Notes: generated from the sequence alone by a model not told the origin. 64,000 nt of DNA from Sipunculus nudus (GCA_026874595.1 CM049312.1:65686929-65750928), one strand, 5' to 3'; counted from the stretch's first letter, positions 47,183-60,045 are shown. Numbers and translations: made by a program.

Positions 47183-48500
47183 CTGTAGATTCAGATAATA
47201 TCGTGGGCTTAAAATTCGTGGTTTTTGTACAAAACGCATATCGTGGGGTATTTGAATTCGTGGAAAGACAAAGAAAACTTAAGGAAATTATGTATATTAA
47301 TACCTCCATGTGCGCAAGGAAGACGAGCCTGATGTACACAGGTGGTTCGGCTTTGATGCTTATCACACGGTGCTCCTGTTCCGCGGTCAATCGGGTCAGT
47401 GTTGAACAAACATGCTCCGCCCGACCTGAGCCTAACAAAGAATTAATCAGCCGTGACCGACACGTGCCGGGCGATACATCGGCTGTTAGTTGTAACAGCC
47501 GATACATCGGCTATCAATTATAACCGGTCACACCACGTTCACAGAAAACGTAAACCATCACTTGACCGGAGGAAAAATGAAACAGGACCGGCCGTCCACA
47601 TGAAGGTTTTTAACTTTTTTTTATCTATAGGCTGTTGTCACATGTGGCGCCTGTAAATCTCTCACGGGGCGGTCAGACGAGACACGGTTCGTTCATCATT
47701 AATCATGTCAGCTGTATTTGGAGATTATAAAGAAATAATTTGCCTAATAGTATTCTGTGGCTCTTACTTACGCTAACATATATGTACAACTATCGGCAAT
47801 ATTCGGAAGAAGTACCGCCTGTATGTATTATTTATGGCCCACTGTTATGCACGCAACTGTTGTGGCAATATTCGGAATAAGTGCTCTTTCGCGTCCCGCG
47901 GTGATCGCGGTAATGCAAATGAGTTTACACGGCCCTGGTCTTTTAGGCCAATAGGTAGCGTAAGTCTTTAATCTCTATTGGAAGAAGGTTGAAAAGGCCG
48001 GTTCCGAAAAAGCCGTGCCTCGGTAGCTGTGGTGACGAACATTGGAACTTGTGTACCGTTCTTGGCGTGTCAGAACTACCGCTTTGCGCGACAGGAATGT
48101 GGTATTGTTCTTGAATTTTTCACCCGAAATGTTGATAAGAGGAAATGTGGGGATACGTTTTCAGTTTAAATTATACTTTGGTATTGCTTTATTGTAAAGG
48201 TATCGGGGGGGGGGGGGGGGGGGGGGGCGTGTTTTAGTAATTTACGAAAAGTGATTCAGTGCATTTAATAAATGTATCAAAAAACAATCATAAAATAGTA
48301 TAAACAATTTTTGCATCTTTATTGAAAATTCAGCCAGCGGTAAAAACTATATATATAAAGTCGATCACCAGCTGCCGTTAAGATACCATATATCCTCTGA
48401 CCGTGTGATTTTTTGATCGTTGGAATCATGAATTCGTGGATTATCTTGTTCCACGAAAACCACGAAAATAAAATCCCAACTAATATTTCTGAATCTACAG
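47183..48500. mobile_element. TA-flanked TIR element, CTGTAGATTCAG ends
   Basis: CTGTAGATTCAGA at 47183 and its complement TCTGAATCTACAG ending at 48500 are flanked by TA on both sides, the target duplication expected of the Tc1/mariner superfamily. Both subterminal regions repeat TTCGTGG and CCACGAA phrases, extending an imperfect inverted repeat. The 1.3-kb interior holds a small hairpin, CGGCTGTTA-GTTG-TAACAGCCG, at about 47481-47502, and G23 at about 48205-48227. No transposase is recognised in the overlapping frames at 47157-47656. Inferred non-autonomous copy. Confidence 0.75.
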
Positions 48501-49169
48501 TATTTGTTTCGTTTTTAATTAATCGCTTGTTATTATTAGCCAAAGAACACTAGTCTTTTTTATATGTCAACTTGTATAATAAAGGCCGGTTTTAATTACA
48601 TTTAGCTCTTCATATCCATTTTCCAATATTTTTTTTCTAATTCACCAATAAATAGCTGCATATATTATCGTGTGTTTGTGTGTTTGTATTATTCCATAGG
48701 TAATGGACATATGAAATATATCTTGTCTTATGAAGGAACGAATATTGCCAATTTACGAAGTAACTTATTGAAATGCGGCAACATTTAATTTTGTTGTATA
48801 TGACTATTTGGGTAATGTATACAATACACTTTTCCGGAGTAGCCTGTGTAGTTTATAAATGGGCATATAAAAGAAGTTGCAGGAGCTTCCAATGATTACA
48901 TATTTGTATGAATATCAGTATCTCAACTAAGTGACTGTACTATGCATGTAAATAATAAAAAAGGAAAAAAGTAGGGATGAGTTGATCAAAGTATAATAAA
49001 TACACATTTTATTCATAATTAATTTTTTTTTTCAAATGAATATAAACCAAATTTTGCCAAGCATGTTAAATCAAGCTAATTCTGTATACACTGCTCTGTG
49101 CAACAAATGAAAATTGACACATAAATCCGTCCAATTATATGCTATAAAAAACTTGGAAATGAGCCCAAG

Positions 49170-50032
49170 CATGTAGCTCAGACAGCCATAGACCTTTACT
49201 CTTTCCCTCAGCAGTGGACCAAGTCAATCAGACAGTTCCTTAGTCCTCTGTACCCAAAGCCATTACATGTAATTGGAGAGGGTATCTTCATAATCTATGC
49301 AGTTCTCTGACATGGGCTTCTAAAAGCTTAAACAAATCTAGTTTTTTATCAAATGCTTTCAAATTTCGGATTTTTAAAGATTATAAAATTATATTTGCAT
49401 GATGTTAAGATTGAATCTACAATGCTTACAGGACAAAAGTGGGACATTGATTTTTTTTTGCATGTTTAAAGTAATAATTTTACATTTATGCTAATAACTT
49501 TCAAAAATACAACATTTTGACCATATTTCTTGCATTAATTTGTAAACATGTATATCTCAATTAGATACAGTTACAAGCTTTAAAAGGCTCTCTAGCTTCA
49601 ACAGTTTCCATATAAAAGGAGTAAATATCTTTCCTTATTTTTGACAATATACATTATATTCAGGCCCTAACTCCTACAAATTTCGCAATACTGACCAAAT
49701 TTCTGGCACGTACAGAGGGAACATATAGAGATACGGTTATGCCAAATATGAACAAAACACCACCTGTTGGTTTGATAGTAGAGAGTCTTGACATGTAACA
49801 ATAAGATTTTACGGGAAAATGGAGAATTTTCCTTAATTTCTCGAAGGAACAAAGTCGAAGTGACCCAGTTTTGGGTTTAGAAGGAGATCTTAAGAGAGAT
49901 GTATGCCAAATTTCAAATTCGTAGGTTCAAGGTTGTCAACACGTGCCAGTCTAACCTACGCACAGAAGGACGGACGGACAGTGGGTGACCAATTACTATA
50001 GCTCAGTTGACTTACAGTCAGCGGAGCTAAAA
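49170..50032 (-). mobile_element. TTTTAGCTCAGCTGAC-family repeat, minus-strand copy
   Basis: The head is inverted at about 49996-50032 (CTATAGCTCAGTTGACTTAC, then AGTCAGCGGAGCTAAAA), next to GGACGGACGGACAG. The body includes a TCTCGAAGGAACAAA phrase also found, inverted, in copy C near 24350. The left boundary is approximate. This is the only minus-strand member seen. Confidence 0.55.
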
Positions 50033-50169
50033 CGCGTGCTTAATTACGTAAGCGAGTTTAAATCGGTGTGTTAACTTGGAAACAAGCAGACACGGATAAA
50101 ATCAAACGAATGTTCTGATCAACACAAGCCTGATGAATGTTCCCACTTAACCACAAACTAATAATTATA

Positions 50170-51170
50170 TGGCATCGCAGGAGCCGATAAATGATTTTGG
50201 AAAAGGGGAGGGTCCGGCCCAGGAAAGTCATAAAGAAAACCTACAAGTCCTCTGACCGAGAAAGGAAAGATTCCGGAATAAAATGGTCTTGAACCCTTAG
50301 AGAAAGGTTGCGATTCAACAGGAGGATCCGGACTGCATCGTATAGGCATGCATCGACTACGGCGACTTCCGAATCCGGCCTGCAGAATTTCCAATCGGAC
50401 ACGAGTATTTCCCTAAATCACATCAATTCATTCCACTGCATGTATCCGTGCCGACCAAATTTTTTTTTCTGACTCAAAACACATAACACAAATCAGATAA
50501 ACAAACTGAAACAGAGGATGAATATGAAGTCCTCTGTACGGACCCGAGAGTGTATACAGTGAGGAAATCCTGGTAAGCCCACCAGCACTACTTGCTCTTT
50601 CAGACTTCGTATTTTTTTTTCTTCCGCTCCGTTTAACTATTGCGACCTTACAGCATCAGTTATCAAATAATTAAAAAAAGTGAACCAGCTATCAGCCTGT
50701 AAATTTGCTTTCTTATTGACCATCTGATCAACATACAAAACGAGCTTTAAAAATATTTTCACTTTTATTCAGAAAGCTATAAATCTTCACCTTTCACATA
50801 CTTGTTAATTTGTCCCTGTAGAAGAGGATATGAAAAAGAAAAAGTATACCTGAATTTGTGCAATTTTCAAAATTGCGCCTACCTGGGCAGTTTATATTTT
50901 CCTTTTCACACAGTTTAGCGTGTTTGTATACATTAAGCATCCCTGTCAAGGCTGTCATATAATTTCTAAACAGAGGCGGATCGGGGTGGGGATGGGGGGG
51001 ATCAAGGGGGTCCGGATCCCTTTCTCGGTCGCCTCAACCTTTTTATTAAAGGTTTCAGACCAATTTTTACCCCCCCCCCCCCCCTTTTCCGGACCTTGGG
51101 ATCTTTTTCTAGTTTTTTTTTATGAGTCCTCCTTGGTTGGATCCCCCCCCCCCCCCCCCCCCAAGGTTCA
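50170..51170. repeat. Fragments of the GGATCC/poly-C repeat family
   Basis: GGGGAGGGTCCGGCCCAGG at about 50206 and GGCGGATCGGGGTGGGGATGGG at about 50973 begin two fragments, followed by C14 and C18 runs at about 51071 and 51145. Related to 31585 and 59782. Terminal symmetry is poor, so exact limits cannot be given. Between them (about 50400-50960) I see nothing recognisable. Confidence 0.5.
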
Positions 51171-51179
51171 ATGGTTATT

Positions 51180-52165
51180 CGACTGGTGTACGAGTTTTAT
51201 CTGTAGGGGCGCCACATACATGTTATTATATGTCTGTGAGCTCAAACGTATTTTTCGCTTTTCATATAAAATATGAACACATTTATTTTACTCAAGGAAG
51301 GGAATTACAATACTTGTATGTGAATAGGTTAGAACATTGAGATATTATATAATGAATTACATCCATGCAGGCCGGTATATGGAAAACGTTCTCTTAAATT
51401 TGAACTAAACTGTCTGTGCTGTGTGTACGGGACCATCGTTATATGAGTAGAATATCACAAACTCATGACTTTTTCCTTATTTTATAATACAAGCAGGTAT
51501 GGCTTTACAAAAGATTTGACATAGGTTCTGGTGAGATCGCGAAAATGAAACCCTCGCAAAACATTCAAAATGGAGAAATCGCGAAATTTCAGCCTCGGGA
51601 TATGAAGCAAACCATTGTAAATCAATAACTTCTTCATCATAAATATATTCTGATTTATTTCTCGTCATATTTAAGTGAGTGAGGGTGGTAAATAAGGTCA
51701 GAAAGTGGCAAAAAATGGTATGAAATGTGGAGCATATGCATAAAAATTTGACATTGAAAATGTAGTAGTATTACGGAGGTCTGACAAGCTGAAGGTATTT
51801 GTGTTCGTGCACGAAAGTTTAAATACCACTGTCAGTCATGGTGTCAAAGTGAATCGATGCACCAAACAAATGGGCTCATCAAGCTCAAATTTACATCGGA
51901 AGCGAAGTGAAATCAAGTTCGTATCCGCCACGACAGAATATTTACAAGTAATTATCCTTGCATCATGAGCAACGCAACGGGTACTTAAGCATTTCCTACC
52001 AAGAAGTTTCAGAACTTATTAAGAAACCTTTCAATAAAAAAATAATGTTACTGCATATTTATTGTTACAGGTGTGGCTTTAATTGTGCGCTGTTGACATT
52101 CTTTTTCGTGTTAGGCTCAAGCCCTGGGCGTCAATTGATAAAGCGTGTAGAGGCACAGCCCTCGA
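51180..52165. other. Intergenic, no gene recognised
   Basis: AT-rich with a short palindromic theme near 51530-51610 (GATCGCGAAAATGAAACC and GAAATCGCGAAATTTCAGCC). Short frames only. Confidence 0.5.
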
Positions 52166-52881
52166 TGTAATCCATACTGGGTGAACCTTGGCGTGTAAAG
52201 ACATAGCGCTCGTGCTAACCTGGAATTTTCTGGGCTGTTCGCGCTCTACGAGCGCGTGTCTTGTACTGTTCTTTGGGCGCGTGTATTATGTATTGTTGTG
52301 TTCTTTGGTTTGTTCGTGAAATAGAAGTTTCAAGGCTTCGGGATGAGAAGCTATAAATAAGGGCTGTGTTAAGAGCCAAGGGAGGAGACAGAGAATTATT
52401 CCAGCGGACACGGAAGAGTGTGAGTCAGTTTGTTAACCTTTCCGATAATTGCAGCACTCATACAGATTCTTCGAAATTTGTAACAGGTTTTATACAGCCT
52501 TCTGTTTGCCTTTGGCATTATAAGCAGAACTTCACTTTTGGATAGCAACAGATTGATTTCGAGAATACATTGGACTATTATTCTCCGAGAAGATTTACGT
52601 GAACTCTTCATCTGGATAATATGTTTTAAAGGATTTGTTGAGCTGTGACAGTGGTGGTATCCAGAAAGGCCCCATATCCGGACACTCTGGTACTGTACAC
52701 TTTATTTATTATACTGTGTAGTTGTATTGATTTACTGTTATACTGTTGTTATACTGTGTAATTGTATTGATTTAGTGTATGTAATATTAGAGTTGTTTTA
52801 AGAATAAATTATGGTTATTTGTTAAAAAAACACGGACTCCTTATTCATTCCCCTAGACATTTCACGCTGCCTAGTGTTACA
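52166..52881 (+). mobile_element. Solo-LTR-like segment (TGTAA...TTACA)
   Basis: The segment can be bounded by TGTAA at 52166 and TTACA at 52877-52881, the short inverted ends usual for LTRs. It has TATAAATA at 52352, a GGGAGGAGACAGAGA stretch about 30 bp later where transcription would start, and AATAAA at 52803. These are placed like U3-R-U5. No second LTR, primer-binding site or pol frame lies nearby, and flanking target duplications could not be matched, so the left border is uncertain. Confidence 0.45.
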
Positions 52882-52889
52882 GAATCTGA

Positions 52890-54180
52890 TTTTTATTTAT
52901 CTCTGTAACAAAGTTAATGCTCGTCACGACTACGTGATCGGATGATATAAGTTCCGTAACAATAGGAGCAAATTCTGTTTGATACTAGATTTCTGGATTC
53001 TTATGAATGCAAGCCTTCACCATACATTAATCCATTCCATGTTTCAAGGTTTGCTCTGGCGTGATGGTACATTCGTGATTATTCCTTGATGAGGTTCCTG
53101 GAACCGGAGCATGTCCAATGATCGATACCAATATCATCTAATAGATTCTTCATTACCCAATTCTTGCAATGATCTGAAAACGTCATGAGATTCCGTTCAC
53201 CACTACGGGAGTTATGTTGTGAACAAACACACAAACACACGAACTTGAGCGAACGCATACCCTCCTGGCGAAGGAAAAGATCTACTTATTATGCATGGAA
53301 TATAAACTTGGCGCGGACCATGACGATACTCTATAAAGCGCCCTCTTACTTTATTTACACAATGAACTGCAGGCCTTTGACCTTGAATAGGTTAGTTATC
53401 ATCTGATCAACTCGAGATCGTGATGTATAACATTTGCTGTGTTACTCTGGCCTTCTCGCTTATAACCTTGACCCCGTAGCCGAGTTATTAACCTAGGATC
53501 GTACTTTGGTACTTATAGTTATACACTTGGAAGCTCTAGTCTGTCCGGTCTTATTTTTAACGGATTTGAAAGATCTGGGTACGTTGGATCCGTTTCGTAT
53601 GAATTACAAATACTGAATTATGACCATTAAAAAAGGTTTCTTTTAATAGAAGTCGCCAGTAATATTATATCTTTTAATCCGTTAACTACCGTATAGAAAT
53701 TCACTTCGGTTATGCCTATCACTTTTTGGTCAAAGTAAAAGTACACGTCCAATTGATAGACTCCGGCGTAATCCCAGTTATTCGAGACAACACGCTATAA
53801 AGTTGCACCAACATTTTGTGCAAAAAGCATAAATGTTTTCACGATGACTTTTGCAAAAACGGACAGAAATAAGCAATAATTAAATAACCAGACCATGTAA
53901 TTTTTGGTCTGTTATAATAAATAACTTACGAAAACTCAAAGTATCATAACAAAGAAATTTTGGTTTATTGATACACCATTTTTGTGTACAATATTACATG
54001 GATGAAAAATAATACTTGTCATGGATCAGACTTTCTTTTTAATAAATAAACAAGGTTCCCCCCCCCCCACACACCTTACTTTGATGATATGTGTTATAAG
54101 ATGTAAGGACGCACATTTTTATACAAGTGTAGTCTTTAAAAAGTTGGTGGTCTTATCAGATAAGTGATCATTCAAACAGG
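52890..54180. other. Intergenic, no gene recognised
   Basis: A 73-codon frame at 53185-53406 has no domain. C-run at about 54060-54068. Nothing else is recognised. Confidence 0.5.
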
Positions 54181-54202
54181 TTACTTTGCAATACATTTTT
54201 CA

Positions 54203-54218
54203 TTTATTATTATTTATT
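54203..54218 (-). terminator. Tandem AATAAA poly(A) signals
   Basis: Two AATAAA hexamers on the minus strand (54213-54218 and 54203-54208) lie 20-35 bp downstream of the acyl-CoA dehydrogenase stop codon, a normal spacing for a very short 3' UTR. Confidence 0.7.
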
Positions 54219-54237
54219 ATTAGAATGTCAAGCATTT

Positions 54238-57200
54238 TTATTTTCCTTTGGGTAAGGTGCCCATGTATTTGCATATGATGGAGAGCATCACTTCATCTGC
54301 ACCTCCTCCAATAGACAATAAACGGAAGTCCCTGAAGAACCTGCTGACCACAACTTCGCTTGTAAATCCCATCCCACCCCAGTACTGTAGGCATGAGTCT
54401 GTCAATTCCCGTCCCAGTCTACCAGCCTTCAACTTACACATGGACGCTAATCTGGTGACATCATTTCCTTGTATGTAAAGGCCAACAGCACGATAAAGAA
54501 GTGAACGCAGCAACTCAACCTCTGTTTCTAGTTCTGCTAAGCGGTAATGGATCACTTGATTGTCCAACAGGGGGCGCCCAAATGCTTTACGCTCTCTGGC
54601 ATATTCAGCAGTGGAAGTGATGAGCTTCTGTAACGGGACAATTGTAGCAGCAGTCCCCCAGATACGTTCCTCCTGGAACTGCATCATCTGGTATGTGAAT
54701 CCCATACCTTCATCACCGATAATATGGCTGGCAGGAACACGCACATCCTCAAAAAAAATCTGTGCTGTGTCGGAGCTGTGCATGCCTAGCTTGTCGATCC
54801 TCTTTGCCAGCTTAATACCAGGTAGGTTCATCGGTAAAACAATGAGGGACTTGCACTGGTGGGCTTTTCCGTCACTTGTGTTGGCCAATAAACACATCCA
54901 ATCTGCTTGGAAGGCATTAGTGATCCACATTTTCTGTCCATTGATGATGAGGTCATCGCCATCTTGGACTGCCCTCGTTTGGATGCTGGCTACATCCGAT
55001 CCAGCGCCAGGTTCACTCACACCGAGACACGACACCAGGTCACCAGCGATTGTGGGTTTAAGATATTCTTGTTTCAGTTTTTCGCTTCCAAATCGTGCAA
55101 GAGCTGGAGTGGCCATATCAGTTTGGACACCAATAGCCATTGGGACACCGCCACAGTTGATTGATCCCAATTCTTCCGCCACCGCCACGCTGTAGGTGTA
55201 ATCCAAACCCAAACCTCCATATTCTACTGGTTTTGTTACACCCAGGAATCCAGCACTTCCAAGTTTCTTGAAAACCTGTAACAATACAATCAAACAAAAA
55301 AAATATTCTGGAAGTGGACATCACTGTAAGTATGTTATTTGCATGCAAGGAAATTATGCCATAAATTAACTTATTGTTTCATCTCATCATGATAATTTTC
55401 TTCACATAAATGATGAATTTTTAATTATTGTATATGCCATTGTTGGACACAAATTGACTTAATTAAAATACATGCTATCTCCTACTCAAATTAAGTTAAA
55501 TTTATGTCTGCTACTAGCCCATAAGAATGGACTCCTCAATTGCTCTTTTTAGTGACTGATGCAATGTGGAGTCCATAGATCTATTGCCACTGCAATTAAC
55601 TGTGATTATAACACTCCATACGCAACAATGGGATTTAACATATATCCATTGATTAATGTTCAGTGCATCTATGTGTATTGTATATTTGACGACTGAAAAA
55701 CATTACTGTTCTATTCTCAGCACTATTCTGCACCAAGGAAGTGAAAATGTATATAACATAATAGTACACTAGCCTAAAGCATTATACAGGACTGCAACAA
55801 AGTGCAAGATGTCTACTGGGCTGTTAATGCTTCAATTATCTCTGGACAAATAAATCAGTTATTGATGTTGCAGGTGCTTCATGCTTTCCAGAATGGTTAT
55901 TTTTTAGTACAGGCCTTTTGACAAACAACATAATGTTAACAATAATTGATAATATAAAATATAATATAAAAAATTTGTACAACCATGTAGAACATACTTG
56001 AAGCATTAAAAACTTTAAAAAAAACTAAGCTGAGTGAGTCCTGCCAGCTGATTCTACTTGTGTCAACATAATCCTTAATTAAATGTTTATTTTTAATTTA
56101 AAAATGTAAAAACATATTTTAACTAAAAACATAAAGAATATGTTTACATAATACAAGAATAATACATACATGCATCATAATGTACAGTTCAGATGTGTAT
56201 ATTAAGTATATCCACTTATTCCCTTCACTAAACCCTTCTGAAGGGTACCAGTATGTGTACAAAATTCAAATTTGATCACCATTGTTAAAGGGACATAATC
56301 AGGAGCTAAATTATGCCTATTCTTTCACACTATCAGTTCAGTTTTGCTTTATATAAATGTTTCCTAGCAAAACCATTCCATCACACAGTCTCATTTCCTC
56401 GAATACGGCTGTTTATCACCATGTTATGGCACTGCGTGTTGGTAAACACAGTCTGTTTACCATAACAAGACCACACAACCGGAGGTCAGATTTAAGAGGG
56501 GTAACACGCAGTGTTTCAGCCAGCAGAAAATCCATTTTTTGGGCCAAGTCAGACAGGGTATCTCCTGATTGACACATGTTTAGGCTCAGTGATGCACACT
56601 GCCCCAAATGCTGTGTTTATGTTGACAGCTGTCATCGCGCCTGGTCCACTGTTTTTAACACTTGTTCACAGGAGAAAGCAAACGGTTTCAGGGCAATATT
56701 TTGGCAGGTACAGATTTATTCTAAATAGAAGAAGCTATTTTCGTGTTTACTCAACATGCTTTATAGCTAGGTGATTGGGCCCCTTTAATTTGTATATTTA
56801 TTATATACATTACAAATAGAAAAGTACTGATTTAATTATATTAATATTACCAATATCATAAAATAATTTTCAAAAATGCAGGAGGAATTAAATCTAACTA
56901 TGGCAGAACTATAGAAACCGGGCTTCAGCCTACCGCCGGTACAACGGGTGTCGCATAATAAATTGTTTCCTGGAAAAGACCGATACATATCACTTTCCTC
57001 AGAATTCCCGTATTTAATTTTGCGCATAGCTGGAGTTTATTATATTAGAGAAGGAGGAGTCCGTGGAACCTGGGTTCCCCGTCTAAAGCTTAATTTTCCT
57101 GTTAAAATAGTAAATGGTTTCCCATTTTCGCGAAAGATGCCTCTTCAATCGCAGATATAAATGAACAAAACTTGCTCCTGCTGGTATCTCGTCTTCACGG

Positions 57201-57733
57201 CTCACTTAGTAGCATGTAGGGCTCCTAGTCTAGAGATCGTAGGTTCGATTCCCAATCCAGGCGACTTCTGATGCTTAGTAGTTGTTTAAGTTAGAAGAGT
57301 TGAATGTAGGGACATCTACAGGGAAAAGTAGGAGTTAAAATAGGGAATGAGAGGAGACAGTTTTATTTATATGTTCCTCAATAGAAGCGAAGCCCGCGTT
57401 CTATAGTGGCTCCCTAACTATTTTCCACATTATTTGCTTATTTATACACATGCACCCCGAGTCCTGACTTGCCTCGTGAGCTGGGAACTTTTTCTCGGCT
57501 TCCCACTGGTCCACATACGGGTTGATCTCCTGTTCAATCAACTTGTTCAGCGACCGTCTGAGTTCAGCGTGGTCCTCCGTGAACAGATTGGCTGTATTTG
57601 GTTCATCTGCCAGTCCTAGGGCAGTCCCTGCACTCGCCTGTCTGCTGACTGCAGTCAAGGGGGCCTTGCTGCGGGGCAAATTACGCAAAACAACCCCGGC
57701 ACCTGCCAACGTCCTGTTTACAAACGCTGCCAT
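54238..57733 (-). CDS. Mitochondrial acyl-CoA dehydrogenase (LCAD/IVD-like), 2 exons
   Basis: Exon 1 is 57733-57473 (87 codons); exon 2 is 55275-54238 (345 codons plus TAA); total 432 residues, normal for the family. The start at 57733 has a strong context (AAG ATG G) and opens a basic, acid-free presequence typical of mitochondrial import. ACAD signature 1, GVSEPGAGSD, is at residues 172-181; signature 2, from Q384 through GGMGF to D403, is complete. The acid usually found as YEG near the C-terminus is Gly (GGGADE, 410-415), whereas FQEER has E290 where long-chain and isovaleryl enzymes place their base. It should oxidise an acyl-CoA with FAD and pass electrons to ETF; the substrate is unclear. 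It resembles invertebrate proteins named acyl-CoA dehydrogenase 6. The donor is GAG|GCAAGT (a GC intron), needed to keep FPAHE-VFKKLG in frame. Such a long coding exon is unusual for ACADs. Confidence 0.93.
55276..57472 (-). other. GC-AG intron of the acyl-CoA dehydrogenase gene
   Basis: A 2197-bp intron with donor GC (57472-57471, context GAG|GCAAGT) and acceptor TTACAG (AG at 55277-55276), in phase 0. The nearest GT, four bases downstream, would shift the frame. The intron carries a SINE-like insert in the opposite orientation and several repeat-derived short frames at 56357-56774. Confidence 0.8.
57190..57365 (+). mobile_element. tRNA-derived SINE-like element
   Basis: A tRNA-like head has an A-box-like GGCTCACTTAGTAGCATG and an exact B-box, GGTTCGATTCC, at about 57242-57252, about 35 bp apart. 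A non-tRNA body follows (CTTCTGATGCTTAGTAGTTG and GTTAGAAGAGTTGAATGTAG). The acceptor stem is imperfect, so a functional tRNA gene is unlikely. Inserted in the acyl-CoA dehydrogenase intron, antisense to the gene. Confidence 0.6.
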
Positions 57734-57799
57734 CTTGCACAGGTCACATGACCGCAGGAGAGAGCGGTCAAAGCTGAACAATCTATCATTGTCGGACTT

Positions 57800-58520
57800 T
57801 GCCCGTGTAAAGGTGTGAGCGACAATTAGAGCACTTGGCCCATTTTGTGTAGGTCCACCGGACTAAATGTAATATGACAGGGCCGGGCTGAAGGGTGTCA
57901 CCCTCAAACTAACTGAAGGGCCATCAATATTAGCGACAGCTTGTCACCCCAAACGTCGATTTTAGATATACTGAAGACGATGGGCCCTATCAGTTTATTT
58001 CCGAAGGCCTGAGTGTCATGTTGCCATGGCTACATCATTATGTGGCTTCTATTATTGGATAATATAGGATTTTAGCTTTTTAATCATGCGAAGAAAATAT
58101 TTTTATCTGCAGAGAAAAAAATTTGACACAAGATGCTGTGAGAGGTGTGCCTTTTCCACAGTTTGCTCCAGGAGGTGCTGCCATCTTCAGACTGAGACAG
58201 AACTAGGCCCATAGTTCTCAAACGAGTCACATGAGGCGCCACTTTCTCCACATTTGTAAACAGAGTTCAGTTTGGTCTCTCAGGCCAATGTGCCGGAACT
58301 GTCAATATGTGGTCAGGTATGCATGTGCATGCAATTCACCTTTATTTACAATGATAATATATAGTGAAAATAATGCGTCAGTCTGACCTAAAAGTTATCG
58401 CGCTGGCGTTCATGTTCTTTGTCAGTTCAGCCTGCTCTCTCCAGAAACGTGTGAACCGTGAGCTGCATTTTACTTGACGGTCCACTGCATTAACTAACAC
58501 AACGTTGTACAGTCGCATAA
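57800..58520. other. Upstream flank of the acyl-CoA dehydrogenase gene
   Basis: No divergent coding exon was recognised on the plus strand. Sequence is more GC-balanced than average close to the start (57730-57960), consistent with a promoter, but no specific box is assigned. Confidence 0.35.
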
Positions 58521-58524
58521 AATA

Positions 58525-58622
58525 ATAATAATAATAATTATAATAATAATAATAATAATATTTGATAATAATAATTATTATTATAGGCCTAATAATAATA
58601 ATAAAAGAATAAGTATAGAAAT

Positions 58623-58673
<51 letters not shown>

Positions 58674-58740
58674 TTAAACACGCGGTGAAAATAAAAGAAT
58701 AATTATAGAAATAATAATAATAATAATAATTTAAACACGC
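58525..58740. repeat. (AAT)n microsatellite cluster with duplicated unit
   Basis: Several ATA/AAT trinucleotide arrays. The phrase AATTTAAACACGCGGTGAAAA and the run AAAAGAATAA(T/G)TATAGAAA are each repeated (58671 and 58727; 58604 and 58693), so a unit of about 55-90 bp was tandemly copied. Confidence 0.9.
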
Positions 58741-59038
58741 GGTGAAAAAAAAACAACCTTTACGAGTCCGCTATTTTAAAAGATTTATAAATGAATAAAA
58801 ATTGCATTTAACTTCAATGAAAGATGGTTAAATAAAACGAGAGATAGGTATTTAATTTAACTGGATTAATGAGATAATGGTCCTATCAAGGTGTGGTATG
58901 AGCAATATTATAAAGAAATATGAGTCCACATAAAAAGAATTTATTAAAGTGTAATCTTAATGTAACATAAGTGTAAGCCTGATTAAGTGACAGAAAGTAT
59001 AGGCCTAGTATACCTGTACAGTGCCTGATCGATAGTGC

Positions 59039-59166
<128 letters not shown>

Positions 59167-59779
59167 GGATGTAGTCGTGTCCACGTGCACCGAGTGCAGG
59201 TAGGCCTTAAGATACCAGGCAACACGAGTCCGAGGCCAATACATAATAATATCCTAATAAAGCAATTTAAAATGGAAATTTCAGATTATCAAGTTAGTTC
59301 ACACATGCTTCAACTATATAATGGTTATAATTACATTTCTGACTCTCGATGCTGATGTTTATAAATACACATATATACACATATTCATATGTGTGTGTGT
59401 GCTATTAAAATATTTTCTTTCTAGATCAACCTAACTAATGAAACAGGTTGGTGGTTGTCTGAAAATATTTCAGAGCATTGGTAATGTTTTAAGAAGGACT
59501 TGGATACAGAAGTGTTTTCATACAATGAATCCAAAATCGTTATCTTTAATATATATTTGTACTAATGTTATATATATATATATATGCTAGCTGTGTAGGC
59601 CCAATTATGTTTTAATGTTTAAATAGATTCAATATACCCAGGATAATCACACAAAACGTGTTTTTTTTATATTATGGGATAAACGAACGTCGAGAAGACG
59701 TGTAGGTATAGATCGCATCAGGGACCTTGGGAAATGCGTCATGGTCACCCGTATCGGGGGCGGATTAAGGGGGCACACA

Positions 59780-60045
59780 GTAGCGGATCCAGGGGGAGGG
59801 TCCAGGGGGTCTGGCCCCCCTTTTTTAAGGGTTTTAGACAGAACTTTGCTACTTGGACCCCCCTTTTCCAGACTTGGGGACCTTTTTTTAGAGTATTCAT
59901 TATTTCTCCTTGGTTAGACCCCCCCCCCCTTTCCTAAATCCTGGATCAGCCCCTGGCACAGAGAGATCGCCCCCCCCCCCTTTTTTTTACCTATAACCTA
60001 ACGAAAAAAATTCTACACATGGAAGTGCCCCCCCCCCCCCCCGCT
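59780..60045. repeat. GGATCCAGGGGG/poly-C element fragments
   Basis: AGTAGCGGATCCAGGGGGAG at about 59780 is loosely mirrored by CCTGGATCAGCCCCTGGCAC at about 59939-59958. Poly-C runs follow at about 59971 and 60029. Same family as 14044 and 50973. No coding capacity. Confidence 0.55.

Noticed and set aside
47157-47656. Overlapping 67-116-codon frames
   Set aside because: All lie at the left end of the TA-flanked TIR element; no transposase motifs.
54560-55195. 211-codon plus-strand frame
   Set aside because: Antisense shadow of the acyl-CoA dehydrogenase exon; no domain of its own.
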